Positions 50,877-61,392 are shown, counted from the first letter of the stretch. The stretch: DNA of 64,000 nt from Citrobacter sp. Cu233 (GCF_030332225.1 NZ_JAOWIF010000033.1:434001-498000); one strand, 5' to 3'. The notes: generated by a model not told the origin, from the letters alone. Program-made: numbers and translations.

Positions 50877-52025
50877 ATGGCGAACAGAATGATTCTGAAT
50901 GAAACGGCATGGTTTGGCCGGGGGGCTGTTGGGGCATTAACGGACGAGGTCATCCGCCGGGGTTATCGCAAGGCTTTGATTGTCACCGATGCAAACCTGG
51001 TACAGTGCGGTGTTGTCGATAAGGTGACATCCCGTATGGATGCGGCTGGTTTACCGTGGGAAATCTATTCCGGCGTGATCCCGAATCCTACCATTGCAGT
51101 GGTGAAGGAGGGATTGGGCGTCTTTCAGCAAAGTGGTGCTGATTATCTGATAGCGATAGGCGGCGGCTCCCCGCAGGATACCTGCAAAGCGATTGGCATT
51201 ATCCACAATAACCCTGAGTTTGCCGATGTACGCAGTCTTGAAGGGTTATCGCCAACACGTGCTGCGAGCGTACCGGTGATGGCAATCCCTACGACGGCAG
51301 GGACGGCAGCGGAAGTGACCATTAACTATGTGATCACGGATGAAGAAAATCGGCGTAAATTTGTCTGTGTCGATCCGCATGACATCCCGCAGGTGGCGTT
51401 TATTGATGCCGATATGATGGACGGTATGCCTGCCGCGTTAAAAGCGGCGACTGGGGTCGATGCGTTGACCCATGCTATTGAAGGTTATATTACGCGGGCG
51501 GCGTGGGCACTCACTGACGCGTTGCACATCAAAGCCATTGAGATCATTGCCGGGGCGTTGCGCGGCTCTGTTAATGGTGACAGCCAGTCCGGTGAGGCAA
51601 TGGCGCTTGGTCAGTACGTTGCCGGGATGGGATTTTCAAACGTCGGTCTGGGACTCGTGCATGGGATGGCGCATCCGCTAGGGGCGTTTTATAACACACC
51701 ACACGGCGTCGCCAATGCCATTTTGTTACCGCACGTGATGCACTACAACGCCGACTATACCGGGGATAAATTCCGCGATATTGCTCGCGCAATGGGCGTG
51801 AAGGTGGAAGCGTTGACGCTGGATGAGGCGCGTAAAGCTGCTGTAGATGCTGTGTTTGCGCTTAACCGTGATGTGGGGATCCCGCTGCATTTACGTGATG
51901 TTGGCGTGCGTAAAGAGGATATCCCGGCGCTGGCGCAGGCGGCATTCGACGACGTGTGCACTGGTGGTAATCCGCGTGAAGCAAGCATTGCCGATATTGT
52001 CGAGCTTTACCATACCGCCTGGTAA
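50877..52025 (+). CDS. fucO: lactaldehyde reductase / L-1,2-propanediol oxidoreductase
   Basis: A 382-residue iron-dependent group III alcohol dehydrogenase that reduces L-lactaldehyde to 1,2-propanediol anaerobically (and glycolaldehyde from D-arabinose to ethylene glycol). The nucleotide motif GGGSPQDTCKAIG and iron-ligand segments DALTHAIEG and GLVHGMAHPLGAFYNTPHG are present. Strong ribosome site AGGAG upstream. REP elements follow the stop codon. Confidence 0.96.
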   Translation: MANRMILNETAWFGRGAVGALTDEVIRRGYRKALIVTDANLVQCGVVDKVTSRMDAAGLPWEIYSGVIPNPTIAVVKEGLGVFQQSGADYLIAIGGGSPQDTCKAIGIIHNNPEFADVRSLEGLSPTRAASVPVMAIPTTAGTAAEVTINYVITDEENRRKFVCVDPHDIPQVAFIDADMMDGMPAALKAATGVDALTHAIEGYITRAAWALTDALHIKAIEIIAGALRGSVNGDSQSGEAMALGQYVAGMGFSNVGLGLVHGMAHPLGAFYNTPHGVANAILLPHVMHYNADYTGDKFRDIARAMGVKVEALTLDEARKAAVDAVFALNRDVGIPLHLRDVGVRKEDIPALAQAAFDDVCTGGNPREASIADIVELYHTAW

Positions 52026-52027
52026 TC

Positions 52028-52097
52028 ACCTGGCGTTTATCCGGCCTACAGGGGGTACGATGCGTAGGCCGGATAAGCGCAGCGCTATCCGGCAATA
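52028..52097. repeat. BIME between fucO and xni
   Basis: CTGGCGTTTATCCGGCCTAC followed by TAGGCCGGATAAGCGCAGCG and CTATCCGGCAATA, separating two convergent genes. Confidence 0.75.
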
Positions 52098-52100
52098 AGA

Positions 52101-52874
<774 letters not shown>

Positions 52875-52932
52875 TCAGGCTGTAGGGTAACATTCATGGT
52901 TGGGGGAGGCGAATAGTTGGACGCAAAATGGG

Positions 52933-52958
52933 AAGAGGTCTCGTAAAAGAGACCTCTT
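52933..52958 (-). terminator. predicted terminator after sdaB
   Basis: AAGAGGTCTC, loop of six bases, GAGACCTCTT: a perfect 10-bp stem just past the sdaB stop. The T-rich tail on the minus strand is weak (CCCATTTTG). Confidence 0.65.
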
Positions 52959-52967
52959 AAGGTGCGG

Positions 52968-54335
52968 TTAATCGCAGGTGACAATCTTCATCGCCAGACC
53001 GCCACGCGAGGTTTCGCGGTATTTGGCGTTCATATCTTTACCTGTCTCGTACATGGTCTCGATAACTTTATCGAGGCATACACGAGGCTCGCTGGTACGG
53101 CGTAGCGCCATACGAGCAGCGTTCACCGCTTTCACCGATGCAATGGCGTTACGCTCAATGCACGGAACCTGAACTTGTCCGGCTACGGGATCGCAGGTCA
53201 GACCCAGGTTGTGTTCCATACCGATTTCTGCGGCGATACATACCTGCGTCGGGCTACCGCCCAGCAGCTCTGCCAGACCTGCCGCCGCCATAGAACACGC
53301 TACACCGACTTCACCCTGACAGCCGACTTCAGCACCTGAAATTGAGGCATTCATCTTGTACAGGGAACCGATGGCGCTCGCGACCAGCATATAGCGTGCC
53401 AGTGAGTTAGCGTTCACTTCGCGGATAAACTTGTCATAGTACGCCAGCACTGCAGGAACAATCCCGCATGCGCCGTTAGTCGGGGCGGTAACTACACGTC
53501 CACCGGCAGCGTTCTCTTCGTTTACGGCCAGCGCAAACATGTTGATCCAGTCTACAACAGCCATCGGGTCAGTCGTGGTTTTGTCACTGCTAACCAGCAT
53601 ACGACGCAGCGCTGCCGCACGACGAGGAACGCGCAGTTTGCCCGGCAATACCCCTTCGGTGGTGATTCCGCGCTCAATTCCACTACGCATCACTTCCCAG
53701 ACGTTTGCAAAGTGCTGTTCCAGCTCTTCTTTGCTGTGCAGGGCTAGCTCGTTCTGCATCATCAGACCGGAAAGTGACAGACCGGTTTCCTGACAGTGTC
53801 GTTGCAAATCGGCTGCGGATTTATACGGGTACGGCACGTTTACCGGATTGTTATTCGGCAAACCAAAGTGTTCTTCATCAACGATAAATCCACCGCCGAT
53901 GGAATAGTACGTCTGGCTGTAAATGGCTTTTTCGCCTGCCAGCGCGGTAATACGCATCCCGTTCTCGTGCAGTGACAGATTATCTGTATGGAAATTCATG
54001 CACTTATCAACCGGGAATTCGACCTCATGTTGACCGTCTGCCAGCAGCAAACGTCCATGGGTATTCACATCCTGGATAAAAGCCGGGATAGCATCAATGT
54101 CTACGGTATCCGGCAGATTACCTGCCAGGCCCATAATAATCGCGATGTCGGTATGGTGTCCTTTCCCGGTCAGGGACAGAGAGCCATAGACATCAACCAC
54201 TACGCGGGTTACGTCAGTCAATATTCCGCGTGCAATCAGGTCATCCGTGAATTGTTTGCCTGCTTTCATTGGTCCCACAGTGTGGGAGCTGGAAGGGCCA
54301 ATGCCGATTTTGAAGATATCGAATACGCTAATCAT
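52968..54335 (-). CDS. sdaB: L-serine dehydratase 2 (iron-sulfur)
   Basis: A 455-residue single-chain L-serine deaminase giving pyruvate and ammonia. The N-terminal beta domain carries GIGPSSSHTVGPMKAG; the alpha domain has the cysteines that bind the [4Fe-4S] cluster (for example GACGIVPA and GLTCDPVAG). Nearly identical to E. coli SdaB. Cotranscribed with sdaC, the serine importer, 50 bp upstream. Confidence 0.95.
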   Translation of the reverse strand: MISVFDIFKIGIGPSSSHTVGPMKAGKQFTDDLIARGILTDVTRVVVDVYGSLSLTGKGHHTDIAIIMGLAGNLPDTVDIDAIPAFIQDVNTHGRLLLADGQHEVEFPVDKCMNFHTDNLSLHENGMRITALAGEKAIYSQTYYSIGGGFIVDEEHFGLPNNNPVNVPYPYKSAADLQRHCQETGLSLSGLMMQNELALHSKEELEQHFANVWEVMRSGIERGITTEGVLPGKLRVPRRAAALRRMLVSSDKTTTDPMAVVDWINMFALAVNEENAAGGRVVTAPTNGACGIVPAVLAYYDKFIREVNANSLARYMLVASAIGSLYKMNASISGAEVGCQGEVGVACSMAAAGLAELLGGSPTQVCIAAEIGMEHNLGLTCDPVAGQVQVPCIERNAIASVKAVNAARMALRRTSEPRVCLDKVIETMYETGKDMNAKYRETSRGGLAMKIVTCD

Positions 54336-54385
54336 TAGGCGTCCATTGTGTAACGAGGTGCGCCGCCCGAAGGCGGCGCAGGGGA

Positions 54386-55675
54386 TTAACTAAACAGCGA
54401 GTAGAAAATAGCGGAGATGGCAATCAGACCCATAATCACAACGAACACGTTGCTGATGTGGCCACTGTATTTACGCATTGCCGGTACTTTCTGAATCGCA
54501 TACATCGGCATCAGGAACAGAATCATCGCGATGATTGGGCCACCCAGGGTCTCAATCATACCGAGGATGCTCGGGTTCAGCGTTGCCACAATCCAGGTGG
54601 TTACCAGCATGAACAGCGCAGTGATTTTGTTCAGTTTGTTGATTTCGATGGACTTGCCTTTGCTACGCAGAGACTTAATTACCATACCGTTGAAACCTTC
54701 ACGCGCGCCCAGGTAGTGGCCGAGGAAGGATTTGGTGATAGCGATAATCGCGATGATCGGTGCCATCCAGGCAATGATCGGTGCGTTAAAGTGGTTCGCC
54801 AGATAAGACAGGATAGAGATGTTCTGCTCTTTCGCCGCAGCCAGATCCGCCGGAGTCAGGCTGAATACGCAGCTGAAGACGAAGAACATAACGGTCAGCA
54901 CCATCATGATGTGAGCGAATGCCAGAATCTTGGAACATTTCTTCTCAGCTTCATCACCGTACTCTTCACGTTTCGCCACGGCGAAGGAGGAGATGATCGG
55001 TGAGTGGTTGAAGGAGAACACCATAACCGGGATGGCCAGCCACAGGGTCAACAACAGGCCGTTACCGGTGGTTGCTGCAGAGTCAAAAGACAGCGTTTCC
55101 AGAACTGCACCGCTCCACTGTGGGATCAGGTATAGCGCCAGCAGCATCAGTGCCGCAACAAACGGGAATACCAGGATGCTCATCGCTTTTACGATCATCT
55201 GCTCACCGAAGCGCACGATGGTCATCATGCCGACAATCAGAATCAGAGAGAGGATTGCACGCGGCGGCGGAGTAATCGCCAACTGGTGAGTCAGGAAGCT
55301 TTCAACGGTGTTGGTGATTGCAACGCTGTAAACCAGCAGAATTGGGTAGATAGCGAAGAAGTAGAGCAGAGTAATCAGTTTACCTGCGCCAACGCCAAAG
55401 TGCTCTTCTACAACTTCAGTGATGTCTTCACCCGGATTTTTACCGGACAACACGAAGCGGGTCAGACCACGGTGAGCAAAGAAGGTCATTGGGAAGGCAA
55501 GAATGGCCATGATGATCAGCGGGATCATACCGCCAACGCCTGCGTTAATTGGCAGGAATAATACACCCGCGCCAATCGCCGTGCCGTAAAGGCCCAGCAT
55601 CCACATGGTGTCTGTCTTGCGCCATGCGCTGCGGGTCTGGCCCGTAACGATAGTGCTGGTTTGAGTGTTTTCCAT
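54386..55675 (-). CDS. sdaC: serine:proton symporter SdaC
   Basis: A 429-residue inner-membrane permease of the HAAAP family with about 11 transmembrane helices (first helix [19 protein letters not shown]). It imports L-serine for degradation by SdaB and is the receptor used by colicin V in E. coli. Strong ribosome site AGGAG. The leader carries a terminator-like hairpin 23 bp before the start. Confidence 0.95.
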   Translation of the reverse strand: MENTQTSTIVTGQTRSAWRKTDTMWMLGLYGTAIGAGVLFLPINAGVGGMIPLIIMAILAFPMTFFAHRGLTRFVLSGKNPGEDITEVVEEHFGVGAGKLITLLYFFAIYPILLVYSVAITNTVESFLTHQLAITPPPRAILSLILIVGMMTIVRFGEQMIVKAMSILVFPFVAALMLLALYLIPQWSGAVLETLSFDSAATTGNGLLLTLWLAIPVMVFSFNHSPIISSFAVAKREEYGDEAEKKCSKILAFAHIMMVLTVMFFVFSCVFSLTPADLAAAKEQNISILSYLANHFNAPIIAWMAPIIAIIAITKSFLGHYLGAREGFNGMVIKSLRSKGKSIEINKLNKITALFMLVTTWIVATLNPSILGMIETLGGPIIAMILFLMPMYAIQKVPAMRKYSGHISNVFVVIMGLIAISAIFYSLFS

Positions 55676-55697
55676 CTGTTTCTCCTGGAGGAAGCTT

Positions 55698-55741
55698 AAA
55701 AAGTCGGGTTTGGGTTCAATCCAATGAAAAAATACCCGACT
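55698..55741 (-). terminator. terminator-like hairpin in the sdaC leader
   Basis: On the minus strand AGTCGGGT pairs with ACCCGACT across a 24-base loop that itself can pair (TTGG/CCAA), followed directly by UUUUU. It sits between the sdaC promoter region and its ribosome site, so it could attenuate transcription. Alternatively it is a 5' stabilising stem. Confidence 0.55.
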
Positions 55742-56131
55742 GTAAAACGAAATTCGTTTAGCGATTTTTATATAATTTTTCGCCGTAATAATTTTCGGGC
55801 GGAAAGATACATTTAAGTAATGAATGTATCAGTGATCGCGATCTCAAATGCAATAATCCACCTTTTATGTGGATAAATTTGGACCATTAATCTGTTAAAA
55901 AATAGTCAAAGCGAATTTACGGGCGTGAAGGCTAACATTAACGACATATGGCATGAAAGGCAGGGTGCGAAGATACGAGGGTTGCGCTATAAAAACTGTT
56001 GTTTTTAGTGAATTCTGGTGACTAATTATAATTTGCGGCGATAAATCACGGTTTTCTTTGAAAGGTAATCGTTTGCTTTTTGGGTCTCTTCAGGCGAAAG
56101 ATAATCGATATTTATGTTATGGCGTGAGCTA
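55742..56131. other. sdaC upstream region
   Basis: AT-rich non-coding DNA containing the sdaC promoter. No ORF with codon structure is visible. Several T/A-rich stretches could be Lrp or H-NS targets, but I could not assign a -10/-35 pair with confidence. Confidence 0.5.
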
Positions 56132-56147
56132 TGTGACTGGTATCACT
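56132..56147. promoter_or_regulatory. CRP-like site between ppnN and sdaC
   Basis: TGTGACTGGTATCACT matches TGTGA-N6-TCACA at nine of ten core positions. It lies about 460 bp from sdaC, next to the ppnN terminator. Serine catabolism is CRP-activated in E. coli, but the distance is large. Confidence 0.6.
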
Positions 56148-56185
56148 AAAAAAGCCGGGAGGCTGATGCGCCAAACCCGGCTTTG
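56148..56185 (-). terminator. intrinsic terminator after ppnN
   Basis: Minus-strand AAAGCCGGG, 16-base loop, CCCGGCTTTTTTAG. It follows the ppnN stop by about 50 bases. A second hairpin (56203-56227, GGTAGC/GCTACC) lies between it and the stop. Confidence 0.75.
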
Positions 56186-56235
56186 ATATGGACAAAACTG
56201 TCACCGAGGTAGCATCAGCTACCCGGTTTTGAAGG

Positions 56236-57600
56236 TTATGCGCAGATCTCGTAACAAGGGATATACGCAGTGCCCGGCAACTTCATACGATGTTGTGCAA
56301 CAAAGCCCTGCAGGAGATCGTCCATGCGGCGCATCATCTCAGGGTCCCCGTGGATTTTGTACGGGCCAAACTCTTCAATGGCGCGAATGCCGACTTCTTT
56401 CACGTTCCCCGCGACAATACCGGAGAACGCGCGACGCAGGTCTGCCGCCAGCACTTCAACAGGCTGGTCTGGATACAGTTTCAGATTCGCCATGTTTTCG
56501 TGGGACGGTTCGAACGGCATCTGCAAATCAGGCGCGATGCGAATTGACCAGTTAAAGCTGTAGGCATCACCGGTGTCCCGGCGGTTCTCTTTCACCAGCG
56601 GCATCGCTTTTTTCATCAGACGAGCGACTTCCGCTGCATCGTCAATGATAATGCGATAGTGACGGCGCGCCTCTTCTCCCAGCGTGTGCACGATAAACTC
56701 GTCCAGTACGCGGAAGTAATCTGCGCTCTCTTTTGGCCCGGTCAGGATCAATGGCAGAACCTGATCTTTGTTCGCCGGATTCATCAGTATACCCAGCAGG
56801 TACAGCAGCTCTTCTGCAGTTCCAACGCCGCCGGGGAAGATGATAATGCCGTGAGCGATACGGACGAACGCTTCCAGACGTTTTTCAATGTCCGGCATGA
56901 TGATGAGTTCGTTAACCAGCGGATTTGGTGGTTCTGCAGCGATAATTGACGGCTCGGTCATACCGATAAAGCGGCTGTCTTTGTAGCGCTGCTGAGCGTG
57001 GCCGACTGCGGCCCCTTTCATTGGTGCTTCCATCGCGCCCGGACCACACCCGGTGCAGATGTTCAGTTCACGCAGGCCTAACTGAGTGCCCACGCGACGC
57101 GCATACAGGTACTCGTTCTCGTTGATTGAGTGACCGCCCCAGCAGACGACCATGTTCGGCGCTTCACCGACGTGAAGTGCCCGGGCGTTACGCAGAATGG
57201 AGAAGACCAGGTTGGTGATGTGAACCGAGCTTTCGAGATCCAGATGCTGAAAACGACCCGCGTTATGGATCTGACCATTGACGAAGAGAATGTCGCGCAG
57301 TACGGCAAACAGGTTGGCCTGCAGCGCGCGAATGATGCGCCCATCGACAAACGCGTCTTCAGGTGGGTTGATCAGTTCCAGCTTCACACCGCGTTCACGG
57401 CGCAGCACGTTAATGTCGAAACTTTCAAAACGAGACAGCAGCTCTTTGCTGTTGTCTGTCAAACTGCCGGAGTTCAGAACGGCAAGCGAACAGTTACGAA
57501 ACAGTTGATACAGGTCGCTGCTGGCCGTGCGTTTAAGCATATCGACTTCCAGCTGCGACAACATGTCCATTGAGCCAAGCGGGCTAATATGTGTAATCAA
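56236..57600 (-). CDS. ppnN: pyrimidine/purine nucleotide 5'-monophosphate nucleosidase PpnN
   Basis: A 454-residue LOG-family nucleosidase (formerly YgdH) that splits nucleoside monophosphates to base and ribose-5-phosphate, regulated by (p)ppGpp. The family motif [15 protein letters not shown] is present in the central domain, flanked by N- and C-terminal extensions typical of the long form. Length equals E. coli PpnN. Confidence 0.95.
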   Translation of the reverse strand: MITHISPLGSMDMLSQLEVDMLKRTASSDLYQLFRNCSLAVLNSGSLTDNSKELLSRFESFDINVLRRERGVKLELINPPEDAFVDGRIIRALQANLFAVLRDILFVNGQIHNAGRFQHLDLESSVHITNLVFSILRNARALHVGEAPNMVVCWGGHSINENEYLYARRVGTQLGLRELNICTGCGPGAMEAPMKGAAVGHAQQRYKDSRFIGMTEPSIIAAEPPNPLVNELIIMPDIEKRLEAFVRIAHGIIIFPGGVGTAEELLYLLGILMNPANKDQVLPLILTGPKESADYFRVLDEFIVHTLGEEARRHYRIIIDDAAEVARLMKKAMPLVKENRRDTGDAYSFNWSIRIAPDLQMPFEPSHENMANLKLYPDQPVEVLAADLRRAFSGIVAGNVKEVGIRAIEEFGPYKIHGDPEMMRRMDDLLQGFVAQHRMKLPGTAYIPCYEICA

Positions 57601-57713
57601 GTAAACTCCTTACGGGACGAGAGATATCATCCTCTGTTGATTACAATAGCCCTGGCGTATGACCTTTCACAACCTTGCGTGCGGAATCCGACACGCAAAA
57701 TTGAGAAAAAAGA

Positions 57714-58562
57714 TTACTGACGCACCAGTCTGCCTGTTGCGGGGGTGAAATCTGTGTTGGTGCGCCATGGGTTGATATCGAGGCCGCCGCGTCGCGTGTA
57801 GCGTGCGTATACGCTCAGTTTCTCCGGATGACAGAAACGCAGGAGGTCATTGAAAATGCGTTCCACACACTGCTCGTGAAATTCATTGTGGTGGCGGAAG
57901 GAGACCAGATAGCGCAGCAACTTTTCCCTGTCGATTTTGCGTCCACGATACTGAATTTGTATGGAACCCCAGTCAGGCTGGTGGGTGATCAGGCAGTTGG
58001 ATTTCAGCAGATGACTGACTAGCGTCTCTTCTACTGCTTTGTCGCCGCTCACGGCGTTTTCCAGATAGTCGGTGCTGAACTGGTAGTTATCAATGACGAT
58101 ATCCTGATTGTCGATACAGGTGCCATTGAAGTGGGCTATCGGCTGCCCTTCCTGTTCATCAAGACGGTAGAGCGCCACACTGACATCACCCTGCGCGCAG
58201 GCGCGTAGATCGTGCTCCAGTGTCTGACGGACGTGTTCCCATGAGTCAAAACGCGTCTGATTAAAACTGTTCAGATACAGCTTAAAGCTTTTTGATTCAA
58301 TCAGATTAACGCTGGTGTAATCCAGCTCCACATGGCCGACCGCAACCTGCGGTAAGCCGTTGGCATTCAGCCATGATAGTTCATACAGCGTCCAGATATC
58401 CGCGCCGTGAAAAGGCAGATTATCGGCCTTTAGATCCAGCGGGTCGCGGTTCAGGCTACGCGGAACCCCCTGCAGCAGGCTGGCGTCGTAAATATCTCGG
58501 TAATCCGTTGATTTTCCGAGAGTCAGGCCGTCAAGCGCCCGATGATTTTCATAAGAAGACAT
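57714..58562 (-). CDS. queF: NADPH-dependent 7-cyano-7-deazaguanine reductase QueF
   Basis: A 282-residue two-domain T-fold enzyme reducing preQ0 to preQ1 in queuosine synthesis. The catalytic Cys is in [16 protein letters not shown] and the QueF motif [15 protein letters not shown] is intact. The long, bimodular form is that of enteric bacteria. It diverges from syd over 68 bp containing an inverted repeat. Confidence 0.95.
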   Translation of the reverse strand: MSSYENHRALDGLTLGKSTDYRDIYDASLLQGVPRSLNRDPLDLKADNLPFHGADIWTLYELSWLNANGLPQVAVGHVELDYTSVNLIESKSFKLYLNSFNQTRFDSWEHVRQTLEHDLRACAQGDVSVALYRLDEQEGQPIAHFNGTCIDNQDIVIDNYQFSTDYLENAVSGDKAVEETLVSHLLKSNCLITHQPDWGSIQIQYRGRKIDREKLLRYLVSFRHHNEFHEQCVERIFNDLLRFCHPEKLSVYARYTRRGGLDINPWRTNTDFTPATGRLVRQ

Positions 58563-58581
58563 GTTTCACCGTCATAAACCA

Positions 58582-58605
58582 GATACACTATGCGACAAGT
58601 GTATC
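58582..58605. promoter_or_regulatory. inverted repeat in the queF-syd divergent promoter region
   Basis: GATACACT and AGTGTATC separated by eight bases, extendable outwards by CCAG/CTGG with a one-base slip. Placed centrally in the short gap, it could be an operator for both genes or simply overlapping promoter elements. Confidence 0.4.
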
Positions 58606-58630
58606 CTGGCTTTTGTGAAGAGAGAAATCA

Positions 58631-59176
58631 GTGGACGAATTGACAGCACAGGCGTTGACAGCCTTTACGACGCGTTATTGCGATGCATGGCATGAAAAAA
58701 ACAGCAGTTGGCCGCTGAGTGAAGAGTTGTATGGCGTACCGTCTCCGTGCATCATCTCCTCCACGAACGATGCGGTGTACTGGCAACCGCAGCCTTTTGT
58801 GGGCGAGCAGAATGTAAACGCGGTTGAACGCGCCTTTGATATTGTGGTACAACCCGCTGTTCATGCGTTTTATACCACCCAATTTGCCGGGGACATGCAC
58901 GCACAATTTGCGGATGAGAAACTGACTCTTCTGCAAACCTGGTCTGAAGATGACTTCAGACGCGTACAGGAAAACCTGATTGGCCACCTGGTTACGCAAA
59001 AACGCCTTAAGCTCTCTCCTACGCTTTTTATTGCCACACTGGACAATGAACTTGATGTTATTTCAGTGTGCAACTTGTCAGGGGAAGTCTGCAAGGAAAC
59101 GCTGGGAACCCGTAAACGAACGGTTCTGGCGGCTTCACTTGCGGAATTTCTTACTCAACTTAAGCCTGTTCTGTAA
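58631..59176 (+). CDS. syd: SecY-interacting protein Syd
   Basis: A 181-residue cytosolic protein that binds SecY and appears to monitor assembly of the SecYEG translocon. It begins with GTG, chosen since MDELTAQAL matches E. coli Syd. No catalytic motif; identity to E. coli Syd is throughout. csrB lies downstream. Confidence 0.94.
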   Translation: MDELTAQALTAFTTRYCDAWHEKNSSWPLSEELYGVPSPCIISSTNDAVYWQPQPFVGEQNVNAVERAFDIVVQPAVHAFYTTQFAGDMHAQFADEKLTLLQTWSEDDFRRVQENLIGHLVTQKRLKLSPTLFIATLDNELDVISVCNLSGEVCKETLGTRKRTVLAASLAEFLTQLKPVL

Positions 59177-59195
59177 TCCAGTTTGCTCTGGGGCG

Positions 59196-59213
59196 TGTGA
59201 GAGATCTCTTACA
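59196..59213. promoter_or_regulatory. UvrY (GacA/SirA)-type inverted repeat upstream of csrB
   Basis: TGTGAGAGATCTCTTACA is an 18-bp palindrome with one mismatched pair, agreeing with the BarA-UvrY box TGTAAG-N6-CTTACA. It is centred about 180 bp upstream of the csrB start, comparable to known UvrY sites. Confidence 0.75.
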
Positions 59214-59352
59214 AACCCTGTAGGAGATTGCCAGGTGATCAGTAAAGACTTCATCGACCGATATAATATTAAATATTTATAATTCAATTGGTTAATGTTT
59301 TATTGTCAACTTTCATACGAAAATAATCATTAGGGTATGTCTGTAAGTGTCT

Positions 59353-59380
59353 TGTAAGACAATGCGAAACAGGCGATTCT
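59353..59380 (+). promoter_or_regulatory. predicted csrB promoter
   Basis: TTGTAA and GATTCT with 16-bp spacing, ending 6 bases before the expected CsrB 5' end. The -35 box overlaps a GTCTT/AAGAC repeat. Confidence 0.55.
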
Positions 59381-59386
59381 ATCCCT

Positions 59387-59752
59387 GTCGACAAGGAGTC
59401 GCGTAACGAAGTGAACATCAGGATGATGACACTTCGGCAGGACACACCAGGACGGTGCTGCAAGGACAGGTTTCAGGATGAAGCAAAGAGGAAAACGCGG
59501 GAAGCGTTAAAGGACACCTCCAGGATGGAGAACGAGAGCCGGTCAGGATGTTCGGCGGGTCAGGATGGCCAGGGACACTTCAGGATGAAGTTTTCACATC
59601 GGGGGCGGTGTGAGCAGGATGCAAATGTTCAGGATGAACGAGGTCGCAAGACCACAGGAAAAGTTGTCACGGATGAGCAGGGAGCACCAAAAGTAGCTGG
59701 AATGCTGCGAAACGAACCGGGAGCACTGTTTTTACAGTGCTCCCTTTTTTTT
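59387..59752 (+). ncRNA. csrB: CsrB regulatory RNA (CsrA-sequestering)
   Basis: This 366-nt RNA begins GTCGACAAGGAGTC and ends in a strong terminator hairpin (GGGAGCACTG/CAGTGCTCCC plus U8). I count 22 GGA triplets, eight of them in CAGGATG, the CsrA-binding motif in hairpin loops. CsrB sequesters many CsrA dimers and so relieves CsrA control of glycogen, biofilm and motility genes. Its place between syd and yqcC is as in E. coli. Open frames across it are not genes. Confidence 0.97.
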
Positions 59753-59811
59753 ATTTCCCTTCGACTAGTGCTATTCTTCGCGCCAGATTTTTCATCATTG
59801 AGGTTAATTTC

Positions 59812-60141
59812 ATGACGACTCATGACCGTGTGCGTGAGCAGTTGCATGCGCTTGAAGCCCTGCTGCGTGAACATAATCACTGGCGGATGGATGCGCCAGA
59901 AGCGCATCTGTTTTCCAGCACGCAGCCTTTTTGTATGGATACCATGGAACCGGTTGAATGGCTGCAGTGGGTGTTGATTCCCCGCATGCATGCGCTGCTT
60001 GATAATGCGCAGCCACTTCCGGAAGCGTTCGCTATTGCGCCATATTATGAAATGGCGCTGGCAGCCGATCATCCGCAGCGCGATGTGATCCTGATTGCAT
60101 TGCAGGATCTGGATGCGCTATTTACCCGTGATGACGCCTGA
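59812..60141 (+). CDS. yqcC: YqcC family protein (DUF446)
   Basis: A 109-residue soluble protein of the YqcC family; the start MTTHDRVREQL matches E. coli. The motif FCMDTMEPVEWLQWVLIPRMH is the most conserved part. Function not established. Its stop overlaps the truC start (TGATG), and the yqcC-truC-yqcA operon is conserved. Confidence 0.92.
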   Translation: MTTHDRVREQLHALEALLREHNHWRMDAPEAHLFSSTQPFCMDTMEPVEWLQWVLIPRMHALLDNAQPLPEAFAIAPYYEMALAADHPQRDVILIALQDLDALFTRDDA

Positions 60142-60923
60142 TGCTGGAAATTCTCTATCAAGACCAATGGCTGGTTGCAGTCAACAAACCTTCGGGCTGG
60201 CTGGTTCATCGTAGCTGGCTCGACCGCGATGAGAAAGTGGTGGTAATGCAAACAGTGCGTGACCAGATTGGTCAGCACGTTTTTACAGCCCACCGACTCG
60301 ACAGACCGACATCCGGTGTGCTGTTGATGGGGCTGTCCAGCGAGGCCGGACGACGGCTGGCACAGCAGTTTGAGCAGCATCAGATCCAAAAACGCTACCA
60401 TGCCATTGTGCGCGGCTGGCTGATGGACGACGCCATTCTGGATTATCCGTTGGTGGAAGAGCTGGACAAGATTGCCGATAAATTTGCCCGTGACGACAAA
60501 GGCCCACAGCCTGCGGTCACCCACTATCGCGGGCTGGCTACGGTAGAAATGCCCGTGGCAACCGGTCGCTATCCAACCACCCGTTACGGGCTGGTGGAGC
60601 TGGATCCTAAAACCGGCCGTAAACATCAGCTCAGACGTCACCTGGCGCATTTGCGTCATCCGATTATTGGCGATAGTAAGCACGGTGATTTGCGACAAAA
60701 CCGCAGCGCCGCAGAGCATTTTGGCTGCCAGCGCCTGATGTTGCATGCCAGCCAGCTTGAACTTACGCACCCCTTCACCGGTGAACCACTGGTTATTCGT
60801 GCCGGGTTGGATAACGTCTGGATGCAGGCGCTATCACAGTTTGGCTGGCTCGGGCTTCTCCCTGAGAATGAAAGGGTTGAGTTCAGCGGGCTGTCAGGTC
60901 AGGATGAGCAGACAGATTATTAA
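60141..60923 (+). CDS. truC: tRNA pseudouridine(65) synthase TruC
   Basis: A 260-residue RluA-family pseudouridine synthase modifying U65 of tRNA-Ile1 and tRNA-Asp. The catalytic Asp is in the family motif [12 protein letters not shown] (about residue 54), and the conserved [13 protein letters not shown] stretch is present. Overlaps yqcC by one base. Confidence 0.95.
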   Translation: MLEILYQDQWLVAVNKPSGWLVHRSWLDRDEKVVVMQTVRDQIGQHVFTAHRLDRPTSGVLLMGLSSEAGRRLAQQFEQHQIQKRYHAIVRGWLMDDAILDYPLVEELDKIADKFARDDKGPQPAVTHYRGLATVEMPVATGRYPTTRYGLVELDPKTGRKHQLRRHLAHLRHPIIGDSKHGDLRQNRSAAEHFGCQRLMLHASQLELTHPFTGEPLVIRAGLDNVWMQALSQFGWLGLLPENERVEFSGLSGQDEQTDY

Positions 60924-60942
60924 GTCCCTGGAGATAAAGGTT

Positions 60943-61392
60943 ATGGCGGAAATTGGTATTTTTGTCGGCACAATGTATGGAAACGCGCTGCTGGTTGCCG
61001 AAGAGGCCGAAGCTATCCTCGCAAATCAGGGGCATAAAGCCACGGTTTATGAAGATCCGGAACTGGCGGATTGGGAAAAGTACAAAGATAAGTACATCCT
61101 GGTCGTAACGTCGACGACGGGACAAGGCGATCTGCCGGACAGCATCGTGCCGCTGTTTCAGGGGATTAAAGACCAACTGGGTTATCAGCCCGACATCCAC
61201 TACGGAATTATTGCACTCGGTGACAGTTCATATGCCAATTTCTGCGGCGGCGGTAAGCAGTTTGATGCGCTTTTGCAAGAACAGAGCGCCCAGCGTGTGG
61301 GTGAGATGTTGCTGATTGATGCCGGTGAACATCCGGAACCGGAAAGCGAATCCAATCCCTGGGTAGAACACTGGGCGACGCTCCTCAAATAG
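60943..61392 (+). CDS. yqcA: flavodoxin YqcA
   Basis: A 149-residue FMN flavodoxin. The phosphate loop near the N-terminus reads [10 protein letters not shown], followed by the [12 protein letters not shown] and [14 protein letters not shown] loops around the isoalloxazine ring. Start at MAEIGIF, 19 bp after truC, preferred over an in-frame start inside truC. Its association with TruC is conserved but unexplained. Confidence 0.93.
   Translation: MAEIGIFVGTMYGNALLVAEEAEAILANQGHKATVYEDPELADWEKYKDKYILVVTSTTGQGDLPDSIVPLFQGIKDQLGYQPDIHYGIIALGDSSYANFCGGGKQFDALLQEQSAQRVGEMLLIDAGEHPEPESESNPWVEHWATLLK

Noticed and set aside
38864-52025. A recent genomic island in the fuc locus
   Set aside because: No tRNA attachment site, integrase, insertion sequence or direct repeats flank the module, and codon use by eye is like its neighbours. 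Replacement by homologous recombination or an old exchange is more likely.
59411-59815. 134-codon open frame over the csrB region
   Set aside because: The sequence is CsrB with repeated GGA motifs and its own terminator; the frame is a by-product.
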